From the NCBI RefSeq assembly GCF_041431135.1, contig NZ_CP107799.1, forward strand, positions 5,580,001-5,644,000: DNA of 64,000 bases, written 5' to 3'. Of this stretch, positions 8,073-16,118 are shown in pieces. The position numbers and the translations under genes were made by a program. Source of the DNA: Streptomyces sp. NBC_00554 (GTDB lineage Bacteria; Actinomycetota; Actinomycetes; Streptomycetales; Streptomycetaceae). Under the pieces are notes generated by a model that saw only the letters and a program-made list of their open reading frames with translations, was not told where the DNA came from and searched no databases. Positions within the stretch are counted from its first letter, which is position 1. Each line of letters starts with the position of its first letter.

Positions 8073-9811
8073 GGGGTGGTGTGGCCTTCCGGGTGCGAGT
8101 GGGAGTGCGGGGACGAGGACACGGCGGCGGCCGTGTCCTCTACGGCTTTGTCGTCGTCAGTGGCGTCAGTGGCGTCAGTGGCGTCAGTGGCGTCAGTGGC
8201 GTCAGTGGCGTCAGTGGCTGTGGGGGTGTCGGTGTCGGCCGCCGTGGCGCGTACCGCCTGGCGGAAGCTGCTGAAGCGGTCGGCCCTGGCCTTGGCTCGG
8301 TCCGGGGTTCCGGGAGCGGGGGTGCGGGGTTCCGCGTCGGCCGCCTGGCCGGTGACGTGCGCGCGGCTGCGTTCGGCGTGCGCCAGGGTGCGGCCGCGGC
8401 GGCGCTTGGGGAGGCCGCCCGTCGACGGGGAGTCCGCCTCGTGCCGGGGCGAGTCGTGGGTGGGTACGGGGTCCGGGTCGAGGTCGTCGGCGGCGCGGGC
8501 GGCGGCGTACGACACCTCGGGTACCGGCACGGTCTCGTCGAGTCCGGTCTCGGCGAGCTTGGTCTCGGTGAGCTCGGGCTCGGACTCCGCGGGCAGTGGG
8601 ACGGCCGGGAGGGTCGGGAGATTCGGCAGGGTGAGGAGGTCCTGGGGGATGAGCATCAGGACGCCCGTGCCGCCGCGCGCGGAGGGCCGGAAGGACACCT
8701 TCAGGCCGTGCTTGCGGGCGAGCCGGCCGACCACCGCGAGGCCGAGCCGGGTGCCGGTGAGCCCGCCCAGTTCGACACTGTCACCGGACACGGCACGCTC
8801 GGCGCGGCGCAGCTGGACGTCGCCCATGACCAGGCCGCTGTCCTCGACGGAGACGATGACTCCGGCCGGGACCTCCTCGACGTACACATGCACTTCGGCG
8901 GTCGGCGGCGAGAAGTTCGCGGCGTTGTCGAGGAGTTCGGCGATTGCGTGCATCACGCCCTCGGCGGCGTGCCCGGCGACGGCGGCCTCGCTGGCTGAGT
9001 GGACGCGGACGCGCTGGTAGCCGCCGATGCGGCCCATCGCGCCGCGCAGGATCGACTCCATGACGATGGGCCGCGCCCAGCGGCGGCCGGAGCGCGCGCC
9101 GGAGAGGACGGCGACGGAGTCGGCGAGGCGGCCCGCCTGCGCGGTGCGGTGGTCGAGGTGCAGCAGGTCGGCGAGGACCTCCTCGTCGGAGTGCCGCTCC
9201 TCCATGGCGCGCAGGTCGGCGAGCATGCCGGTGGACAGCGCCTGCATCCGGCCCGCCGCGTTGGCGGTCGACGCGAGCGCGGCGGCGCGGTCACCGATGG
9301 CCTGCCGGGCGCGCTCGGCCTGCCGGGCGTGCTCCTTGGTGAGGCGGTCCATTTCCTCGGTGAGATGCTGCCGCTCGGTCGCGAACTCCTCGGTGAGGCG
9401 CGCGCGTTCCTGGGCCGCGGACTCGGTGAGCCGTACGTGTTCCAGGGCCGAAGCCTCGGCCAGTCGCGCCCGCTCACGGGCGACGTCGCCGGTCAGCCGG
9501 GCCTGCTCCTGGTTGAACTCCTCGGTCAGCCGGGCCCGTTCCTGGAGGAGCCGTCCGGCGTCCTGGGTGACGGCGTCGAGCCGGCGGCGTACCAGCTTCG
9601 AGGTCTGTACGGAGTACGCGGCCACCGCGACGGCCGCGCACAGCAATACGGCGGCGGCGCCCGCGCCCCAGGCGAGGGGGACGCGTACCGAGCCGGGCGC
9701 CAGGTAGGCCGCTTCGGCGACTGCGAGTGCGGCCAGGACGGCGGTGATCAGGGGAGCGGGCGCGACGGCTCGGAGCGTGGGTCGTTCGCCGGAGGGGATG
9801 GGCGCGGTCAT
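8069..9811 (-). CDS. cvnA: CvnA, membrane sensor-like histidine kinase ATPase
   Basis: This 580-residue first gene of the conservon has two N-terminal membrane segments and then a long charged coiled coil with recurring RARLTE units. An HATPase_c domain follows, with an N-box (HAIAELLDNAANFSPP), a G1 box (VSVEDSGLVMGD) and a G2-like segment (GTRLGLAVVGRLA). The C-tail is disordered and includes seven ATD repeats. The ATG at 9811 follows GAGGA by about eight bases; an upstream ATG at 9952 would add a low-complexity tail encoded by a degenerate repeat, so it is rejected. It is the likely input component of the CvnABCD complex. Confidence 0.92.
   Translation of the reverse strand: MTAPIPSGERPTLRAVAPAPLITAVLAALAVAEAAYLAPGSVRVPLAWGAGAAAVLLCAAVAVAAYSVQTSKLVRRRLDAVTQDAGRLLQERARLTEEFNQEQARLTGDVARERARLAEASALEHVRLTESAAQERARLTEEFATERQHLTEEMDRLTKEHARQAERARQAIGDRAAALASTANAAGRMQALSTGMLADLRAMEERHSDEEVLADLLHLDHRTAQAGRLADSVAVLSGARSGRRWARPIVMESILRGAMGRIGGYQRVRVHSASEAAVAGHAAEGVMHAIAELLDNAANFSPPTAEVHVYVEEVPAGVIVSVEDSGLVMGDVQLRRAERAVSGDSVELGGLTGTRLGLAVVGRLARKHGLKVSFRPSARGGTGVLMLIPQDLLTLPNLPTLPAVPLPAESEPELTETKLAETGLDETVPVPEVSYAAARAADDLDPDPVPTHDSPRHEADSPSTGGLPKRRRGRTLAHAERSRAHVTGQAADAEPRTPAPGTPDRAKARADRFSSFRQAVRATAADTDTPTATDATDATDATDATDATDATDDDKAVEDTAAAVSSSPHSHSHPEGHTTP
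8156..8218. repeat. 9-bp coding minisatellite in cvnA (seven copies)
   Basis: Seven perfect tandem copies of GTCAGTGGC encode seven Ala-Thr-Asp units in the disordered C-terminal tail of CvnA. Perfect identity suggests recent expansion by slippage. Copy number changes here would keep the reading frame. Confidence 0.95.
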
Positions 9812-9819
9812 GAATCGTG

Positions 9820-9935
9820 TCCTCGGTCGTGTCCTGGGCGAGGTTCCTGTGCGCGGTTCCTGGTGCGAAGTTCCTGGGTGAGGTTCCTGCGCGCGGCTCT
9901 TGTGCGGTTCTTGCGCGCGGTTCCTGGGCGAGAAG
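9820..9935. repeat. Degenerate GGTTCCTG tandem repeats upstream of cvnA
   Basis: About eight imperfect 11-15-bp units built on GGTTCCTG(N)GCG lie just upstream of the chosen cvnA start. If translated they would encode an AQEP-rich tail. They probably form part of the conservon leader or promoter. Confidence 0.7.
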
Positions 9936-9975
9936 CGACACCGGGTGCTCAACTCGCCGTCACTATATGAGAGTT

Positions 9976-10025
9976 CGTGATCGAATTGGGAAGGTTCCCG
10001 TTCTTGGCCTCATAATCCGATCACG
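9976..10025. promoter_or_regulatory. Nested palindromes in divergent cvnA / oxidoreductase promoter
   Basis: CGTGATCG at 9976-9983 is matched by its reverse complement at 10018-10025, and a palindrome GGGAAGGTTCCC (9988-9999) lies between them. The segment is less GC-rich than its surroundings and lies between the divergent starts at 9811 and 10099, so it probably carries the promoters. The binding protein is unknown. Confidence 0.45.
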
Positions 10026-10098
10026 ATTCGGCCGGTCGAACGTCGTCACTGTGTGGTGTCGGTCGTCACTGTCAGTGCCTGGGGGCATGCTGGGGGAC

Positions 10099-13092
10099 AT
10101 GACTGATCTCGGGGCACTGCGGGCGGGGTTGCGGAAGGCCGTGCGCGGCGAGGTCGCCTTCGACGCGACCGCGCGGGCGCTGAACACCATGGACGCCTCC
10201 AACTACCGGCGCGTCCCGCTCGGCGTCGTGTCCCCGCGCGACGCCGACGACGTGGCGGCCGCCCTCTCCGTGTGCCGCGAGCACGGTGTGCCGGTCGTGC
10301 CGCGCGGCGGCGGCACCTCGATCGCCGGGCAGGCGACGGGGACAGGGGTCGTGCTGGACTTCACGCGTCACATGAACCGGATCGTGTCGCTCGACCCCGG
10401 AGCGCGTACGGCTGTGGTGCAGCCCGGTGTCGTACTGGACCGTCTCCAGGACGCCGCCGCCCCGCACGGCCTGCGCTTCGGCCCTGACCCCTCGACCCAC
10501 AGCCGCTGCACCCTCGGCGGGATGATCGGCAACAACTCCTGCGGCTCGCACTCGGTCGCCTGGGGTACGACGGCGGACAGCGTGCGGGAGCTGTCGGTGG
10601 TCACGGGTGATGGGGCCGCCGTGCGGCTGGGGCAGGACTGGGCGGGCGCCCCTGACGGTCTCCGGACCCTGGTGGAAGGCGAGTTGGCGCGTCTGCGGAC
10701 CGGCTTCCCCGATCTTCCCCGCCGTATTTCCGGCTACGCGCTGGATGCCCTCCTGCCCGAGAAGGGCGCGGATGTCGCCCGGTCGTTCTGCGGCTCCGAG
10801 GGCACGTTGGGGGTGCTGACCGAGGCGGTCGTACGACTGGTCGAGGCGCCCCGCGCGCGGGCGCTGGCCGTGCTGGCGTACCCGGACGAGAGCGCCGCGG
10901 CGGAGGCGGCCGCCGGGCTGCTGCCGCACGGGCCGCTGACGGTGGAGGGGATGGCCGCCGATCTCGTACGCGCCGACGCAGGGCTGCCGCGGGGCGGGGC
11001 CTGGCTCTTCGTGGAGACCGGCGGAGCGGACGCGGGGGAGGCACGCGCGCGTGCCGACGCGATCGTGCGGGCCGCCGACGTCGTCGACTCCCTCGTGGTC
11101 ACCGACCCGGCCGGGATGCGCGCGCTGTGGCGGCTGCGCGAGGACGCCAGCGGTACGGCGACGCGGATGCCGGACGGCAGCGAGGCCTGGCCCGGCTGGG
11201 AGGACTGCGCGGTGCCGCCGGCCCGGCTCGGGCCGTATCTCCGTGACTTCCGGACCCTGTTGACGGCCCACGGGCTGCGCGGCACACCGTACGGGCACTT
11301 CGGCGACGGCTGCATCCACGTGCGCATCGACTTCGACCTGATGACCGGTGACGGGATCGGTCGGTTCCGGCGCTTCTCGGAAGAGCTCGCGGAGGTCGTC
11401 GTGTCCCACGGGGGGTCCCTGTCCGGCGAGCACGGGGACGGGCAGGCGCGGGCGGAGCTTCTGCCGAAGATGTACGGCGACGAGATGGTCGCTCTCTTCG
11501 AGCGGGTCAAGGGCATCTGGGACCCGGACGACCTGCTCAACCCCGGGATGCTGGTGCGGCCGCATCGGCTGGACGAGAACCTGCGGTTCGCGGTGTTGCC
11601 GAGGGAGCCGGTGGATGTGGCCTTTGGGTATCCGGCGGACGGTTGGGACTTCTCGGCGGCTGTGCGGAGGTGTGTGGGGGTTGCCAAGTGTCGTACGCCT
11701 GTCGGGGGTTCGGGGGCTTCAGGGGATGTCATGTGTCCGTCGTTCCGGGTGACCGGTGAGGAGGAGCACTCCACTCGGGGGCGGGCGCGGTTGCTGCACG
11801 AGATGCTCGCGGGTGAGGTGGTGACCGACGGGTGGCGGTCTACGGAGGTCCGTGATGCGTTGGACCTCTGCCTCTCCTGCAAGGGGTGCCGGTCCGACTG
11901 TCCGGTCGGCGTCGACATGGCCACGTACAAGGCGGAGTTCCTTCACCATCACTACGAAGGGCGGCGGCGGCCGGCTGCCCACTACGCCATGGGGTGGCTG
12001 CCGCTGTGGCTCGGGCTTGTCGCCCGGACGCGCACGGCGCGGGTCGTCAACTACCTCGCTTCCGTGCGGCCGTTGGCGGCGGTGGCCAAGAGGCTGGGCG
12101 GGATCGCGCCCGAGCGGGGGATTCCGACGGTGGCTCGGGAGACCTTCAGTCGGTGGTGGTCGCGGAGGTTTCGGGCTCGGGTGCGGGGGTTTGTGCGGGA
12201 TCGGAAGCGGGGGGTTCGGAGGCCGTTTCCGGGGTTCGGGGCCGGGGCCGGCTCTGGTGGAGAGGTCGTCGTCCTGTGGCCGGACACCTTCACCGAGCAT
12301 CTCTCACCGGCTGTGGGCCGGGCCGCCGTAGACGTCCTGGAGGCGGCGGGGCTGATGGTGCTGCTGCCGCCGACGAAGGTGATGCGGTTCACGCCGGTGG
12401 GGGCAGCGCTGTCCAACGGTCCGATCGGGGACGGGGTGACGAACGGGCCCATCGGGTTCGGTGCGTTTCTGCCGCGGCGCCGTCGCCGTGTTTGCTGCGG
12501 GCTGACGTACGTCTCGACGGGCCAGCTCGACCGTGCGCGCACCGTGATGCGGCGCACGCTCGACCTTATGGAGCCCTACCTGGAGATGGGCACCCCGGTC
12601 GTCGTCCTGGAACCGAGCTGTGCCGCTGCCCTTCGTACCGACCTGCCTGAGTTGCTGCACGACGATCCGCGTGCGGCGCGTCTGGCGGCGGCGGTCACGA
12701 CGTTTGCGGAGGCCCTGGAACGGCACGCTCCGCACTGGACTCCGCCTCGGGTGGACCGGCCGGCCGTCGGCCAGACCCACTGCCACCAGCACGCGGTTCT
12801 CGGCGACGGTGCCGACCGCCGCCTGCGCGAGGCGGCCGGCCTGACTGGGGCGCTCGCGGGCGGTTGTTGTGGCCTTGCCGGCAACTTCGGCTTCGAGAAG
12901 GGGCATTACGAGGTCTCGGCGGCCTGCGCCGAGGAGCAACTGCTGCCGGCCGTACGGGAGGCCGCGGACGGCGCGGTGGTTCTGGCGGACGGGTTCTCCT
13001 GCCGTACGCAGTTGGACCAGTTGGCGGGGAGTCGGGGGCGGCATTTGGCGGAGGTGCTGGCGGAGGGGCTGGAGGGGTGGGACGGGGGCTGA
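10099..13092 (+). CDS. FAD-linked oxidase / Fe-S oxidoreductase (D-lactate dehydrogenase-like fusion)
   Basis: This 997-residue fusion has an N-terminal PCMH FAD-binding domain (VPVVPRGGGTSIAGQATGTG) and an FAD-oxidase C domain (SGEHGDGQAR). A ferredoxin-like module follows (CLSCKGCRSDCPVG, near 11870-11912), and the C-terminus carries cysteine-rich CCG domains (CCGLAGNFGFEKGHYE). The layout matches bacterial FAD/Fe-S 2-hydroxyacid oxidoreductases such as D-lactate or D-2-hydroxyglutarate dehydrogenases feeding electrons to the quinone pool. The start could also be the ATG at 10087; neither has an ideal ribosome site. The substrate is not determinable. Confidence 0.9.
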   Translation: MTDLGALRAGLRKAVRGEVAFDATARALNTMDASNYRRVPLGVVSPRDADDVAAALSVCREHGVPVVPRGGGTSIAGQATGTGVVLDFTRHMNRIVSLDPGARTAVVQPGVVLDRLQDAAAPHGLRFGPDPSTHSRCTLGGMIGNNSCGSHSVAWGTTADSVRELSVVTGDGAAVRLGQDWAGAPDGLRTLVEGELARLRTGFPDLPRRISGYALDALLPEKGADVARSFCGSEGTLGVLTEAVVRLVEAPRARALAVLAYPDESAAAEAAAGLLPHGPLTVEGMAADLVRADAGLPRGGAWLFVETGGADAGEARARADAIVRAADVVDSLVVTDPAGMRALWRLREDASGTATRMPDGSEAWPGWEDCAVPPARLGPYLRDFRTLLTAHGLRGTPYGHFGDGCIHVRIDFDLMTGDGIGRFRRFSEELAEVVVSHGGSLSGEHGDGQARAELLPKMYGDEMVALFERVKGIWDPDDLLNPGMLVRPHRLDENLRFAVLPREPVDVAFGYPADGWDFSAAVRRCVGVAKCRTPVGGSGASGDVMCPSFRVTGEEEHSTRGRARLLHEMLAGEVVTDGWRSTEVRDALDLCLSCKGCRSDCPVGVDMATYKAEFLHHHYEGRRRPAAHYAMGWLPLWLGLVARTRTARVVNYLASVRPLAAVAKRLGGIAPERGIPTVARETFSRWWSRRFRARVRGFVRDRKRGVRRPFPGFGAGAGSGGEVVVLWPDTFTEHLSPAVGRAAVDVLEAAGLMVLLPPTKVMRFTPVGAALSNGPIGDGVTNGPIGFGAFLPRRRRRVCCGLTYVSTGQLDRARTVMRRTLDLMEPYLEMGTPVVVLEPSCAAALRTDLPELLHDDPRAARLAAAVTTFAEALERHAPHWTPPRVDRPAVGQTHCHQHAVLGDGADRRLREAAGLTGALAGGCCGLAGNFGFEKGHYEVSAACAEEQLLPAVREAADGAVVLADGFSCRTQLDQLAGSRGRHLAEVLAEGLEGWDGG

Positions 13093-13109
13093 TGCCGGGT
13101 GGGTGGGTC

Positions 13110-13222
13110 GGGGGCGTGCCGGTACGTCCGCCCGTCGCCGCCGGATCAGACGTTGGCCGGGCAGGGAAGCGTCCGGTGACGCGGGCGTACGCGACGGGCT
13201 TTGGACGTACCGGCACGCCCCC
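13110..13222. repeat. 113-bp cruciform-forming palindrome
   Basis: A 20-bp arm at 13110-13129 is perfectly complementary to 13203-13222. A further 9-bp pair (13130-13138 with 13191-13199) continues the stem after a 3-nt bulge. The element lies between the oxidoreductase stop and the GNAT gene. It could terminate transcription, or be a dispersed palindrome of a family different from A and B. Confidence 0.75.
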
Positions 13223-13330
13223 TCCCGCCGGTGGGCCGCTGCGGGGTGTCCGGTGTGGGGCGGGCGAGCGCTGGCCCGTGGGTCAGGTACTGGGCAGTGA
13301 GGCGTGGTCGTCCGTTGGCATACTCCGATC

Positions 13331-13861
13331 ATGGACGTGAGCACTGGCGCCGGGGGCACGTGGGCGCTGCGGGTCGCTGAGCCTGCGGATGTTGACGTGA
13401 TCGCGGAGTTGCGGGCGGCTGTGATGCGGCCGGATCTGGAGAGGCTGGGTCGGTTCGACGAGCGTCGGGTACGGCAGCGGCTGCGGGACTCCTTCTCTGT
13501 GCGGTACACGTCGGTCGTCGTGGTCGACGGTGCCTTTGCGGGGTGCGTGACACTGCGACCGGGCGAGGAGGAGGGCGCGGGCGAGGGCGATGGCGAGGGT
13601 GCGGGTGCGGGTGATGGTTGTCAGTGGCTGGAGCACTTCTATCTCGACCCCCGGTTCCAGGGGCGTGGGCTTGGGTCGGCGGTTCTGTGCGCTCTGCTGG
13701 ACCGGGTGGACGCCGAACGCGTGACCGTACGCCTGAACGTGCTGCGCGGTAGTGCTGCCCAGCGTCTCTACCGACGTCATGGTTTCACCGTGGAGACGCA
13801 GGACCCGGTCGACGTCTTCATGGTTCGCCCGCCCACCAACACCGAGGAGCCCCACGTATGA
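13331..13861 (+). CDS. GNAT-family N-acetyltransferase
   Basis: This 176-residue GNAT protein carries the acetyl-CoA loop as DPRFQGRGLGSAVL and the late motif NVLRGSAAQRLYRRHGF. A Gly/Glu/Asp-rich stretch (GEEEGAGEGDGEGAGAGDG), encoded by a purine-rich repeat, interrupts the middle of the fold and is probably a flexible loop. The ATG at 13331 is preferred over an in-frame start at 13304. Its stop overlaps the FemX-like gene by 4 bp, so the two are co-translated. The substrate is unknown. Confidence 0.85.
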   Translation: MDVSTGAGGTWALRVAEPADVDVIAELRAAVMRPDLERLGRFDERRVRQRLRDSFSVRYTSVVVVDGAFAGCVTLRPGEEEGAGEGDGEGAGAGDGCQWLEHFYLDPRFQGRGLGSAVLCALLDRVDAERVTVRLNVLRGSAAQRLYRRHGFTVETQDPVDVFMVRPPTNTEEPHV

Positions 13862-14991
13862 GTCTGAGTCTGCGTCCGATCACCCGCGAAGAGCATCTGG
13901 CGTTCATCGGGAGCCGTCCGTCCGCGAGCCATATGCAGGTGCCTTCATGGGGTGATGTGAAGCCTGACTGGCGGGCGGAGAGTCTGGGCTGGTTCGAAGA
14001 GGGTGGAGGGGACGGGCGGCTTGTCGGGGTGGGGCTGGTGTTGATGCGGCCGTTGCCGAAGGTCAAGCGGTACCTCGCCTATCTGCCCGAGGGGCCTGTC
14101 ATCGACTGGCACGCCTCGGACCTTGAGCGCTGGCTCGATCCGATGCTGGCTCACCTCAAGACGCGGGGTGCGTTCTCGGTGAAGATGGGGCCGCCCGTGG
14201 TCGTACGCCGGTGGAGTGCGGACGCGGTCAAGGCGGCGATCGCCGATCCGGTGGCGCGGCGGCTGGGTGACGCGGCGGCGACCACGTACGAGCCGAGGGC
14301 CTTCGAGCTCGCGGAACGCCTGCGGCGCATGGGCTGGCAGCAGACCGAGCCGGGTGGTGAGGACGGATTCGCGGCCGGGCAGCCGCGGTACGTGTTCCAG
14401 GTGCCGTTCGCCGGGCGGTCGCTCGAGGAGATCCACCAGGGCCTCAACCAGCAGTGGCGGCGCAACATCAAGAAGGCCGACAAAGCCGGCGTGAAGGTGG
14501 TGCGGGGCGGTTACGACGACCTGCCCGCCTTCTACGAGCTGTACGCGGAGACGGCCGGACGCGACCGTTTCATCCCGCGCCCCCTGCCCTACTTCCAGCG
14601 CATGTGGACCGCGCTGACGGCCGAGGACCCGGACCGTATGCGCCTCTACCTCGCCCACCACGACGGGGACATCCTCGCCGCCGCCACCATGCTGACCGTC
14701 GGCGGACACGTCTGGTACTCCTACGGCGCCTCCACCAGCCGCAAGCGCGAGGTCCAGCCGAACAACGCCATCCAGTGGCGCATGATGTCCGACGCCCACG
14801 AACTGGGCGCCTCCGTCTACGACTTCCGCGGCATCACCGACACCCTTGACGAGACCAACCACCTCCTCGGCCTCCTCCGGTTCAAGGTCGGCGCGGGCGG
14901 CGAGGCCGCCGAGTACCTCGGCGAGTGGGACTTCCCCCTCAATCGCGTCCTCCACAAGGCGCTGGATCTGTACATGGCCCGCCGCGGGTGA
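13858..14991 (+). CDS. FemABX-family aminoacyltransferase (FemX-like)
   Basis: This 377-residue protein has tandem GNAT-like halves of the FemABX family, with typical segments SHMQVPSWGDVK, QQWRRNIKKADKAGV and YDFRGITDTLDETNHLLGLLRFK. Family members transfer aminoacyl groups from tRNA to the stem peptide of lipid II; in Streptomyces, FemX adds the first glycine. It is coupled to the upstream GNAT gene by ATGA. Whether this copy or a paralogue is the main FemX cannot be decided from the window. Confidence 0.85.
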   Translation: MSLSLRPITREEHLAFIGSRPSASHMQVPSWGDVKPDWRAESLGWFEEGGGDGRLVGVGLVLMRPLPKVKRYLAYLPEGPVIDWHASDLERWLDPMLAHLKTRGAFSVKMGPPVVVRRWSADAVKAAIADPVARRLGDAAATTYEPRAFELAERLRRMGWQQTEPGGEDGFAAGQPRYVFQVPFAGRSLEEIHQGLNQQWRRNIKKADKAGVKVVRGGYDDLPAFYELYAETAGRDRFIPRPLPYFQRMWTALTAEDPDRMRLYLAHHDGDILAAATMLTVGGHVWYSYGASTSRKREVQPNNAIQWRMMSDAHELGASVYDFRGITDTLDETNHLLGLLRFKVGAGGEAAEYLGEWDFPLNRVLHKALDLYMARRG

Positions 14992-15150
14992 CCCATCGCC
15001 GCCGAGGGTGAGCCATCGCACCCGTCACGCCCTGAGGTAAGTGGTAAAAGAGGTTCACAGCCCTGACGTAGTCCATTACCCTGGACTGGAAAGTGCAGCA
15101 GGATAGACGAATATCAGCGAACCTCGACTTGAACTTCCTGGACGGAACCC

Positions 15151-16107
15151 GTGAACCTCCCCAGCGCCGCTGACGTGGCCACGACGGCGACCGAACCCGC
15201 GGTCGCCACAGCCGCAGCCGCTTCCACGGAAGGTTCCGGGCGATGGGGCGCCCTCGGCCCGCTGGGGCTGGTCCTCGCCGGGGGGATCTCGGTGCAGTTC
15301 GGCGGCGCGCTGGCCGTGACGTTGATGCCGCGGGTCGGGGCGCTCGGGGTCGTCGCCCTGCGCCTCGCCGTGGCCGCGATCGTGCTGCTCGCGGTCTGCC
15401 GGCCCAAGGTGCGCGGATACTCGCGCGCCGACTGGGGCACCATCGTCGTCTTCGGCATCACGATGGCCGCGATGAACGGGCTGTTCTACCAGTCGGTCGA
15501 CCGCATCCCGCTGGGCACCGCCGTCACCCTCGAGGTGCTCGGCCCGCTCGCGCTCTCCGTCCTCGCCTCCCGCCGCGCCGTGAACCTGGTCTGGGCAGGC
15601 CTCGCCCTCGGCGGCGTCTTCCTGCTCGGCGGCGGAGGCTTCAGCAGCCTCGACCCCGTCGGTGTCGCCTTCGCCCTGTCGGCGGGCGCCATGTGGGCCA
15701 CGTACATCGTCTTCAGCGCTCGTACGGGTCGACGCTTCCCCCAGGCCGACGGCCTCGCGCTCGCCATGGTGGTCGCGGCGGTGGTGTTCCTGCCGCTGGG
15801 GATCGTGGAGTCGGGCTCGAAGCTCCTGGTCCCCACGACGATCGCCCTGGGCGCAGCCGTCGCCGTACTCTCCTCCGTCCTCCCCTACACCCTCGAACTC
15901 CTCGCCCTGCGCCGCCTCCCCGCCTCCACCTTCGCCATCCTCATGAGCCTCGAACCGGCCATCGCCGCGACCGCCGGCTTCCTCGTCCTCAACCAGGCCC
16001 TGTCCCTCACGGAGGCCTCCGCGATCGCCCTCGTCATCGCGGCGAGCATGGGCGCGGTGCGGACCCAGGTGGGGCGGGGGAAGGCGAAGGGGCTTGGCGC
16101 CGACTAG
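15151..16107 (+). CDS. EamA/DMT-family transporter (RhtA-like)
   Basis: This 318-residue membrane protein has about ten hydrophobic helices in two EamA repeats, including PLALSVLASRRAVNLVWAGL and the C-terminal SVLPYTLELLALRRLPAS. The pattern matches RhtA-like threonine/homoserine exporters of the drug/metabolite transporter superfamily. Translation begins at GTG 15151, behind GGACGGAACCC. A 160-bp gap separates it from the FemX-like gene. The substrate is inferred at family level only. Confidence 0.85.
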   Translation: MNLPSAADVATTATEPAVATAAAASTEGSGRWGALGPLGLVLAGGISVQFGGALAVTLMPRVGALGVVALRLAVAAIVLLAVCRPKVRGYSRADWGTIVVFGITMAAMNGLFYQSVDRIPLGTAVTLEVLGPLALSVLASRRAVNLVWAGLALGGVFLLGGGGFSSLDPVGVAFALSAGAMWATYIVFSARTGRRFPQADGLALAMVVAAVVFLPLGIVESGSKLLVPTTIALGAAVAVLSSVLPYTLELLALRRLPASTFAILMSLEPAIAATAGFLVLNQALSLTEASAIALVIAASMGAVRTQVGRGKAKGLGAD

Positions 16108-16118
16108 CGCCATTGCCC

